The position numbers were made by a program, and so were the translations under genes. Positions 58,715-64,000 of a DNA stretch of 64,000 bases are shown here, piece by piece. The notes beneath the pieces are model-generated. The model was not told where the DNA came from and did no database searches. It saw only the letters and a list, made by a program, of their open reading frames with translations. This DNA is from a virus. Numbering within the stretch: the first letter of the stretch is position 1; each line of letters begins with the position of its first letter. The stretch spans positions 62,001 to 126,000 of the IMG/VR virus record IMGVR_UViG_3300033552_000001; one strand, 5' to 3'.

Positions 58715-60576
58715 TAAAACAGAAATACTTGATTTAAATTATTCATTTCTAATATTTTAATATTTGTCTTGTTAATATAATATTGAAAATCAATTAATAA
58801 TTCTTGTGGAGTTTTACCATCAGGAGTATTATAAACACAAACAGGAGTATCTTTTAATACATTTTCCATTGTCTTTTTAGTATTTTTCTGTTTGTACAAA
58901 TAAGCTCCTTTTTTACTTACAAATACTCTATTTAATTGCTGAACTTTTTCTCCATTGTGATATACTTTAAAAGATTTATCAATTTTCTTACCCATTGTAA
59001 AACTGAAAACATTAGAATGATTTTTTATAGTTGTTTCAACAGGAATGTTGTTTACATAAAATTCTTTTAAAGCAATAGGAATTATTAAAAATTCATTGCC
59101 ACCTTCTAATTGTTTTTCATATAAAAATTCACCTTTCACTTTATGTTTACCTTCTGTTGTCAAAGCAATATAGTCATTAACAGATTTGTAATTTATAAAT
59201 TTATAAGTGTCAGTTTCCCAAATAATATCAAATATTTTAGAATGTTCAAAAAGTAAATCAAAATATCTATTAATATTATCATTTTGGACAATTACCTCAA
59301 TTCCATCGGTATTGCAACTAATAACTGATATATTATATTCAATTAACATTTCTACCATTTTAATTAATTGCAATTGTCCTGTAATTCTAAGTCCTAATGC
59401 TTGTTCTGGTGCATAAAGCCAAGAATATTGTTGATCAATAAGTCCAGAGAATGCATTTAAAATAAGTTTAAGAAATGTATCTTTCACTTTTTCTTTATTT
59501 TTCTTAGCTGAAAATCTTTGAGCTTTAATATCACTATAAATATCAAGCATAACTGTTCCTAAATAAGGTGAAACATAACCATGATTGATAATATTTGTTG
59601 GGTACATACTTCCAATATCCTGTGTGTAAATAGTTGAAACAGAATCACTTGCATATTTATTACAATCATTTACTGAATGAATACCTCCAACACCCAAAGT
59701 AATTTTAATATTCTCACCATTAGGATTTCTAACAATTATTTCTTCATTAAAAGTGTTATAAGAATTACAAATTCTATTATACAAATCTTGAAATTGTTTA
59801 GTTTTAAATTCTATTTTAGGAATAAAATCACCAAGTCTAATATTAGAAGGTTTTTCATATTTCCTACCCCTTATGGTTCTTTTATAGTCATAAATGTTAC
59901 AACCAGCTGGTAAAGTTTTCTTGCAATAGCTATCTAATAACAATTCAGAAGCTATTTTAGGAGCATCCCAAGAAAGACAATTAAGCCCATATTCATTTCT
60001 AATCCAATATCTTAAATTAATTTCTTCTCTTTTAGTTAATGCAAGCTGTTTAGTGACATTTACATCTTGTTTGACATATTTCCTCACCAAATCAATTTCA
60101 AAGTCTGTAAGGTCAACTTTACCATGAAAAACAGGCATTTCCATTATATCCATGTCAAGATTATAAGCATAGAATTTTAATGAAATCTTTTTACTAAGCC
60201 TAAGTCCTTTTGAAACTAATAAAAAGACATCTACTTCTTCATACAATTTATGATATTTATAACCAACGTATTTTTCATCATCATCTTTGATTACTGATTG
60301 TGCAATTTCATAAACTTTGGCACAAAATTCTAAATTACTTAATTTTAACATTTCGCCAATGTTTGTAATAATATAATTAGTAATTAAAGAATCAAAATGT
60401 ATTCCATTAAACGTTACAATTCTTAATTGTTGTGATTTAATAAATAAATAAATTTCTGCTAATTCATTTTTGTTTTTACTGATTTCATAAATAATACATT
60501 CATCTGAATTGTAGTCTAAAAAGCAGTATAAAACAATTTCTTTGTAAGTTTCTATGTCTAAAACATAAGTTTTCAT
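58714..60576 (-). CDS. DNA polymerase family B
   Basis: A 620-residue protein. Exonuclease motifs: Exo I DIET (7-10), Exo II TFNGIHFDSL (55-64), Exo III RKYVKQDVNVT (Tyr167, Asp171). Polymerase motifs: A YTQDIGSMYPTN (Asp320), B KLILNAFSGL (Lys370), C SCNTDGIEV (Asp424). The length is at the short end of the family, similar to crAss-like and protein-primed enzymes. In motif C the usual DTD is NTD, so one carboxylate is replaced by Asn. It replicates the phage genome with the RecT, helicase and primase proteins. Confidence 0.93.
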   Translation of the reverse strand: MKTYVLDIETYKEIVLYCFLDYNSDECIIYEISKNKNELAEIYLFIKSQQLRIVTFNGIHFDSLITNYIITNIGEMLKLSNLEFCAKVYEIAQSVIKDDDEKYVGYKYHKLYEEVDVFLLVSKGLRLSKKISLKFYAYNLDMDIMEMPVFHGKVDLTDFEIDLVRKYVKQDVNVTKQLALTKREEINLRYWIRNEYGLNCLSWDAPKIASELLLDSYCKKTLPAGCNIYDYKRTIRGRKYEKPSNIRLGDFIPKIEFKTKQFQDLYNRICNSYNTFNEEIIVRNPNGENIKITLGVGGIHSVNDCNKYASDSVSTIYTQDIGSMYPTNIINHGYVSPYLGTVMLDIYSDIKAQRFSAKKNKEKVKDTFLKLILNAFSGLIDQQYSWLYAPEQALGLRITGQLQLIKMVEMLIEYNISVISCNTDGIEVIVQNDNINRYFDLLFEHSKIFDIIWETDTYKFINYKSVNDYIALTTEGKHKVKGEFLYEKQLEGGNEFLIIPIALKEFYVNNIPVETTIKNHSNVFSFTMGKKIDKSFKVYHNGEKVQQLNRVFVSKKGAYLYKQKNTKKTMENVLKDTPVCVYNTPDGKTPQELLIDFQYYINKTNIKILEMNNLNQVFLF

Positions 60577-60621
60577 GTTATAGTTGTTAAAATTAGATTG
60601 TAAATAAACAAAAAATGTTTA

Positions 60622-61029
60622 TTATAAATTATGTTTTTCATTACTTAAATACTTTGTTTTGTTTTTAATAATTAATAGTTGTTGTAAATAAACTGCCAGT
60701 TGTTTCTTAGACAAATTAGCATATCTACCTTGTTTAATTAACTTAATTAAATCTTTTTCATTCTTAATATTCTTTCTTATAAACCACTTTTCACTAAATG
60801 TTAAATAGTGTGATAGAGTAGCAAATTTCATAAGACTACCATTAAGCATAAATCCAGAATAGTTATTTTTAATAACAGCATTCTTATTCTTGTGCCATCC
60901 AGATTCTTTAATTGTAATGGCTAAATAAAGCTGTTTACAATCATCTGGAATGTTGCTACTGAATATACCAGTAGCAACATTGTCATTTACTTTTGTAACA
61001 AAAAGTAATAAAAATATTAATAACTTCAT
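60622..61029 (-). CDS. Secreted lysozyme-like protein
   Basis: A 135-residue protein from ATG 61029 (a TTG two codons earlier is less likely). The N-terminus MKLLIFLLLFVTK is a signal peptide or anchor. ITIKESGWHKNKNAVIKNNY, then SGFM, a SHYLTFSEKWFIRKN helix and GRYANLSKKQLAVYLQQL resemble the glucosaminidase/lysozyme fold with Glu in KESG as catalytic candidate. It could act in the periplasm. A perfect 13-base inverted repeat lies inside the gene. Confidence 0.6.
   Translation of the reverse strand: MKLLIFLLLFVTKVNDNVATGIFSSNIPDDCKQLYLAITIKESGWHKNKNAVIKNNYSGFMLNGSLMKFATLSHYLTFSEKWFIRKNIKNEKDLIKLIKQGRYANLSKKQLAVYLQQLLIIKNKTKYLSNEKHNL
60949..60981. repeat. 13-bp perfect inverted repeat inside the lysozyme-like gene
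   Basis: Arms AATGTTGCTACTG (60949-60961) and CAGTAGCAACATT (60969-60981) pair perfectly around a 7-base loop. It lies about 50 bases inside the gene, after the signal peptide part. There is no T-run after it on either strand. Confidence 0.75.
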
Positions 61030-61039
61030 AGGCAATTAA

Positions 61040-61750
61040 TTATAATAAAAAGTATTGTTTCCACAAATCAGCATGATGTTCAAAAGAAAAATCTCTAGAT
61101 TCTTTTGTATTAAATACTAATGATTGAAAGTAACCAGTTGAACTACATTCACATTTTAATGTAAATTCAGTCCTAACAATAAAGTATTTCCATTGGTTAT
61201 TGTGTTTTTGCCAATTAGCAATCCAATCATTTCCATTCATTTCAGCAACTAATTGTGATAATTGAGCAAATGCAATTGCAGATAATGCTTGTTTTTCAGT
61301 AGCATACATATTTACATTAACATTATTATTTCCTTTAAATTTATTAGCATCTCCCTTTACAGTAGTAGAATATCCTGATTTTTTATTGCAATCTTCCCAA
61401 GTTTTAGGTAATTGTTTTTCAACAGGAATATTTTCTTGTTTGAAGTATAAAGGAGTTGGAAAATGATATAATGATTTTAATTCTGTACTTAAATTAAATG
61501 TAAATTCTGTACTTGAATAAACTTTATCATTTTTAAACAAAACATATCCATCAGCACTAATACCAATTGATTCTTCAAAATATTCTTTATCTTCTAAATC
61601 CTCTTTATTATATCCTTGTTCAAAATATTGATTAGAACTTAATGCTTTATTAGATAAAACATAAACACTCTCACTTTTATCTATAAAAAAGATTGAATTA
61701 ATCGCATTAGAATTGGGAAAAGTTTTAATTATTTTAAAATATCTTTTCAT
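61040..61750 (-). CDS. 236-residue protein with C-terminal phage module shared with the gene at 63446
   Basis: Start chosen at ATG 61750, which has the usual AAATAAACAAAAAATC leader. The N-terminal 130 residues are strand-rich and unrecognised. The C-terminal part (ATEKQALSAIAFAQLSQLVA, NWQKHNNQWKYFIVRTEF, SLVFNTKESRDFSFEH) is a domain common in Bacteroidota phages; the protein at 63446 has it as well. Function unknown. Confidence 0.65.
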   Translation of the reverse strand: MKRYFKIIKTFPNSNAINSIFFIDKSESVYVLSNKALSSNQYFEQGYNKEDLEDKEYFEESIGISADGYVLFKNDKVYSSTEFTFNLSTELKSLYHFPTPLYFKQENIPVEKQLPKTWEDCNKKSGYSTTVKGDANKFKGNNNVNVNMYATEKQALSAIAFAQLSQLVAEMNGNDWIANWQKHNNQWKYFIVRTEFTLKCECSSTGYFQSLVFNTKESRDFSFEHHADLWKQYFLL

Positions 61751-61764
61751 GATTTTTTGTTTAT

Positions 61765-61792
61765 TTGAAAAGGTAAAATTAACACTTTTCAA
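61765..61792. promoter_or_regulatory. 8-bp inverted repeat upstream of the gene at 61040
   Basis: TTGAAAAG (61765-61772) and CTTTTCAA (61785-61792) lie just before the gene's start, 12 bases apart. Possible operator; AT-rich sequence makes chance possible. Confidence 0.3.
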
Positions 61793-61794
61793 TT

Positions 61795-61962
61795 TTATAA
61801 TTTATATTTTAATAATAAAACATGTAATTCTTTACTAAATTCTCTTTGTTCAAGATTTCTAATACTCATGGCATTAGAGACTCTTCCAAGGATATTTCTT
61901 TTTGCATCAGCATTATAAATTGTTGAAATTCCATAAGCTGTTCTAATTGTTTTTGTTTCCAT
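61795..61962 (-). CDS. Small basic protein, unknown (short frame)
   Basis: A 55-residue frame from ATG 61962 to TAA 61795-61797: METKTIRTAYGISTIYNADA, then LGRVSNAMSIRNLEQREF. Basic and helical. It fits the gap between two genes. Function unknown. Confidence 0.6.
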   Translation of the reverse strand: METKTIRTAYGISTIYNADAKRNILGRVSNAMSIRNLEQREFSKELHVLLLKYKL

Positions 61963-61964
61963 TA

Positions 61965-62195
61965 TTATATTTCAGTTAAAATTCCATCAATCGTTTCATA
62001 TTCAGCATCAAATTCTACATCCCATTGTGTCCAATAAGAATATCTAGGATTTTCTTTACATTCAACATTCCATTCTTTATCTGTGTATTCTGTATGTAAA
62101 CAATCATCTGAACAATAATAATTTGTACCTCCATCAATTACATAACCTTCATCCATTCCTTCTCCACAACAAGAGCATTTTCTTGCAAATTTCAT
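61965..62195 (-). CDS. Zinc-ribbon-like small phage protein
   Basis: A 76-residue protein: CSCCGEGMDEGYV, then NYYCSDDCLHTEYTDKEW. Four Cys in two CxxC/CxxxC pairs suggest zinc binding, and the tail reads YSYWTQWDVEF. Small proteins of this plan occur in many phages. Role unknown. Confidence 0.7.
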   Translation of the reverse strand: MKFARKCSCCGEGMDEGYVIDGGTNYYCSDDCLHTEYTDKEWNVECKENPRYSYWTQWDVEFDAEYETIDGILTEI

Positions 62196-62213
62196 AATTA
62201 TTAATTTAAATTG

Positions 62214-62405
62214 TTAAAAATCAGATAATGTAAAATAACATGTTCTTTCTTTATAAATATATTTTAATGAATAATTAATATCATCATAATCAAAAATCAC
62301 ATTTTCAACTACTACCAATAATTGCTGTCCATTTGCAGGATATACATTGACCTCTTTACCAACATACTTTGCTTGTAAAGTCTCTAAAATTGATTCTATT
62401 TCCAT
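62214..62405 (-). CDS. Small beta protein, unknown
   Basis: A 63-residue protein from ATG 62405 (an earlier ATG at 62426 overlaps the upstream gene). VGKEVNVYPANGQQLLVVVE and YKERTCYFTLSDF give a small beta fold. Function unknown. Confidence 0.55.
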   Translation of the reverse strand: MEIESILETLQAKYVGKEVNVYPANGQQLLVVVENVIFDYDDINYSLKYIYKERTCYFTLSDF

Positions 62406-62409
62406 TGTA

Positions 62410-62610
62410 TTATTTATTAGGAACATCTTCCACAGTATTATATAATTCTAATAAAGGTTCTACTTCATCATCAATAGAATAGCCTTTTTCTAATAAGGTA
62501 ATTGCATTATGCAATTGTATTTTTATTAATGGCAATAACATTGGTAATTTTACCACATTATTTAAATTGTATTTAGCATTTTCTAATGCTTCTAAGATTG
62601 TTACAGCCAT
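62410..62610 (-). CDS. Small helical protein, unknown
   Basis: A 66-residue protein: LEALENAKYNLNNVVKLPM, then LLPLIKIQLHNAITLLEKGY. All helix; a common small phage type. Function unknown. Confidence 0.55.
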   Translation of the reverse strand: MAVTILEALENAKYNLNNVVKLPMLLPLIKIQLHNAITLLEKGYSIDDEVEPLLELYNTVEDVPNK

Positions 62611-62642
62611 GATTTTTATTGTTTATGTATGTTTTATTGTTT

Positions 62643-63044
62643 TTATAAAATTGTTGTCTCCAATCCAATATATGCCCCTTCATTTTCAATTAAAATATAT
62701 AATTTATATTTCAACAATGAATTTGCTTTATCATATTTTTGAATTTTAATAATTCTCATCTTTTCATCTGGAAATCTTTTCCATAATGAAGTTGATAAGG
62801 ATTTGTTTTTACTACTCAATGCTTTTCTTAGTTCTAATTCAGTAGTTTCTCTGATTACAGAGCCAAATAGTTTACTAATAAATAGTGTGTACATTAGTTT
62901 AAATTTACTTATTCTAACCACATCTAAAATGTAATTATTATTGATGTAAATAAAGTCCAATGTAGTTTCACTTTGGGCAAGTCTTAGTAATGAAGCTTTT
63001 GTTGTAAAAGCTTTAAATTTCTGTTCTAAATTAATTTTGTTCAT
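62643..63044 (-). CDS. Small protein, unknown
   Basis: A 133-residue basic protein: KAFTTKASLLRLAQSETTLD, then strands (YIYINNN-type turn, LYILIENEGAYIGLETTIL). No family recognised. The leader is AAAATAAAACAAACCAACATG. Confidence 0.55.
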   Translation of the reverse strand: MNKINLEQKFKAFTTKASLLRLAQSETTLDFIYINNNYILDVVRISKFKLMYTLFISKLFGSVIRETTELELRKALSSKNKSLSTSLWKRFPDEKMRIIKIQKYDKANSLLKYKLYILIENEGAYIGLETTIL

Positions 63045-63055
63045 GTTGGTTTGTT

Positions 63056-63247
63056 TTATTTTAATTTTTTAATTCTGTTATAACATCTAACTTCTGCACC
63101 ATAATTTTCTTCAAACCAATGCATAAAATCTAAATCTGATCTCATTAAAGAGTATGTCTCAATGTACAATCCTCTATTTGGTTTATATTTATATAAAAGT
63201 TTATATTTTTTATATAATAACTTTAAGTATTTAATTATCTTTTCCAT
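63056..63247 (-). CDS. Small basic protein, unknown
   Basis: A 63-residue Lys/Tyr-rich protein: KIIKYLKLLYKKYKLLYKYK, then SDLDFMHWFEENYGAEVRCY. No family recognised. Its start overlaps the end of the 36-codon gene upstream. Confidence 0.55.
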   Translation of the reverse strand: MEKIIKYLKLLYKKYKLLYKYKPNRGLYIETYSLMRSDLDFMHWFEENYGAEVRCYNRIKKLK

Positions 63248-63345
63248 CTTTCTTTTTTTACAATAAGTTCATCACCCCATTCTAATAATAAAGGAGTGGC
63301 TAAAATAGTTTCAATTTTAATTAATTCAATCAATAAAATGTCCAT
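63235..63345 (-). CDS. Micro-protein of 36 residues
   Basis: MDILLIELIKIETILATPLL followed by EWGDELIVKKERWKR, ATG 63345 to TAA 63235-63237, overlapping the next gene by 13 bases. Hydrophobic first half. Probably first gene of its unit, following a terminator. Confidence 0.45.
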   Translation of the reverse strand: MDILLIELIKIETILATPLLLEWGDELIVKKERWKR

Positions 63346-63383
63346 TGGTCTTTTTGTTTAAAATGTTAGATTAATAAAAAATA

Positions 63384-63416
63384 AAAAAAAGTGTAAATGA
63401 AACATAAACACTTTTA
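63384..63416 (-). terminator. Terminator after the gene at 63446
   Basis: On the minus strand AAAGTGT pairs with ACACTTT around a 13-base, partly paired loop, and runs into TTTTTTTT. It separates the gene at 63446 from the run that follows. Confidence 0.75.
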
Positions 63417-63445
63417 AATAACATATCACACTAATTACTAAATAA

Positions 63446-63916
63446 TCAGAGTAAACTTTTGCATTCTATGATTAATTCAGTAAAATCTTCTAAGAATTTA
63501 TTTCTAATTTCTTCTGTTTTAAATGATAAAACTCTACTATAATAAGAACCTGCTTTAAATATTTGATCTCTGTTAAAAAATATTTGATATTTCACATTAT
63601 TATCATTATAATTGGGTTTCCAATTTTCATTATACTTATCTCTCCATTGACATAATTGAGATAATGCTAAACAAGCTTCTGCTTCTTCTTCTGTTGGAAA
63701 TATATTTTTATTATCTTCAGAAGAATTGTATCCTTTGTAAACAACAATCTCTGAATCTTGATTAACATAATACCCTTCAACCTCACTAAAATCTTTCCAT
63801 TCTATTTTTTTCTTAAACAACTCTGGATAATTAGTTTCAGCAATGGATCTTAGTGATGGAATACCAGAATCAAACATTTCTTTTGCTTGTTGTTCTGTAA
63901 TTTCTATTGTTTTCAT
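63446..63916 (-). CDS. 156-residue protein with the module of the gene at 61040
   Basis: N-terminus TIEITEQQAKEMFDSGIPSL, a short helix, then IEWKDFSEVEGYYVNQDSEI, and the shared block: FPTEEEAEACLALSQLCQWR, YNENWKPNYNDNNVKYQI, SFKTEEIRNKFLEDFTELI. This family is common in Bacteroidota phages and prophages, of unknown role. Followed by a terminator. Confidence 0.7.
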   Translation of the reverse strand: MKTIEITEQQAKEMFDSGIPSLRSIAETNYPELFKKKIEWKDFSEVEGYYVNQDSEIVVYKGYNSSEDNKNIFPTEEEAEACLALSQLCQWRDKYNENWKPNYNDNNVKYQIFFNRDQIFKAGSYYSRVLSFKTEEIRNKFLEDFTELIIECKSLL

Positions 63917-63945
63917 AATTTCCTTTTTATTTAATGTTATTTCTA

Positions 63946-63999
63946 TTATTTTATGTTTCTAAAAGATTCTTTTAAATCAAAACCATTATTTACTATCTT
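63946..63999 (-). CDS. Partial gene at window end, unknown
   Basis: The frame is open from the window edge to TAA 63946-63948 with the last 17 codons encoding KIVNNGFDLKESFRNIK. The start is outside the window. It fits the orientation and spacing of the neighbours, but nothing more can be said. Confidence 0.4.
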   Translation of the reverse strand, partial: KIVNNGFDLKESFRNIK

Positions 64000-64000
64000 T

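Noticed and set aside
60603-60623. AATAAACA/TGTTTATT hairpin between the polymerase and lysozyme-like genes
   Set aside because: An 8-pair AT-only hairpin overlapping the stop of the lysozyme-like gene, with a weak T-run; too likely by chance at this composition to call a terminator.
30309-62749. Plus-strand open frames in the right arm (for example 49176-49643, 59677-59913 and 37985-38227)
   Set aside because: They mirror the helicase, polymerase or other minus-strand genes, and break the strand pattern without leader or homology.
1-64000. Alternative genetic code (stop-codon reassignment), known in some crAss-like phages
   Set aside because: Genes of 1711 to over 2370 codons read through with the standard code, and all recognised domains are complete without reading through TAG or TGA; TGA and TAG serve as stops at coupled gene ends.
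1-64000. CRISPR array or tRNA genes
   Set aside because: No regularly spaced repeats with unique spacers, and no cloverleaf with a GTTCRA-type T arm was noticed. A tRNA search program could still find a divergent one.

Overview
The window looks like part of the genome of a crAss-like tailed phage (order Crassvirales) infecting a member of the Bacteroidota. The main evidence is a giant single-chain RNA polymerase-type protein with the catalytic signature DFDVD. It is followed by a second giant virion-type protein with a zincin motif, a RepL-like gene, a family B DNA polymerase and a GH19-type endolysin. Composition is very AT-rich. Starts usually lack a Shine-Dalgarno sequence and follow A-rich leaders of the type AAACAAACAACATG, and a few TAnnTTTG boxes resemble the Bacteroidota -7 promoter element. 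Terminase, portal and capsid genes are absent, and genes are cut at both window ends, so this is an incomplete genome.

Left arm (1-29022, all plus strand). It opens with the 5'-truncated virion RNA polymerase gene (1-7115), then a Bro-N antirepressor-like gene with its own promoter-like box and terminator. A 1711-residue virion/cargo protein with an intact HEIIH zincin motif follows. Next is a regulatory or replication group: a RepL-like winged-helix protein preceded by two iteron-like repeats, a T5orf172-type GIY-YIG protein and a Rha-like regulator. Then come three fibre genes, the last 1718 residues long with jelly-roll repeats and a circularly permuted DUF3494 (ice-binding-like) domain near its C-terminus. 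A lysis group follows: two small spanin-like membrane proteins, an intruding GIY-YIG homing endonuclease and the endolysin. The arm ends with six small-to-medium fibre/tailspike genes sharing modules. A strong bidirectional hairpin terminator lies at 29038-29067.

Right arm (29074-63999, all minus strand, so read from right to left). About 90 tightly packed genes, mostly under 130 codons, often joined by ATGA or TAATG overlaps. Embedded are: DNA polymerase B (58714-60576), a DUF932-like protein, an rIIA/rIIB-like pair (50278-53528), an SF2 helicase, a RecA/SF4-type ATPase, a RecT-like annealing protein, a Toprim primase-like protein, two mobile-type GIY-YIG/NUMOD genes, a MazG-like pyrophosphohydrolase, a GP88-like protein, an AP2-domain protein and a secreted lysozyme-like protein. 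Short genes not obvious at usual length cut-offs (20-59 codons) were recovered in nearly every apparent gap.

How the genes work together (inference from known relatives): the virion RNA polymerase would enter the cell with the DNA and start early transcription. The right arm would then provide host take-over, nucleotide handling, replication and recombination. The left arm would provide virion proteins, fibres and lysis. The least expected items are a protein that starts with an RNA polymerase alpha-subunit C-terminal-domain look-alike (37332-37775), the permuted ice-binding-like insertion in the long fibre, and a 20-bp perfect inverted repeat over a promoter-like box before the tailspike gene.
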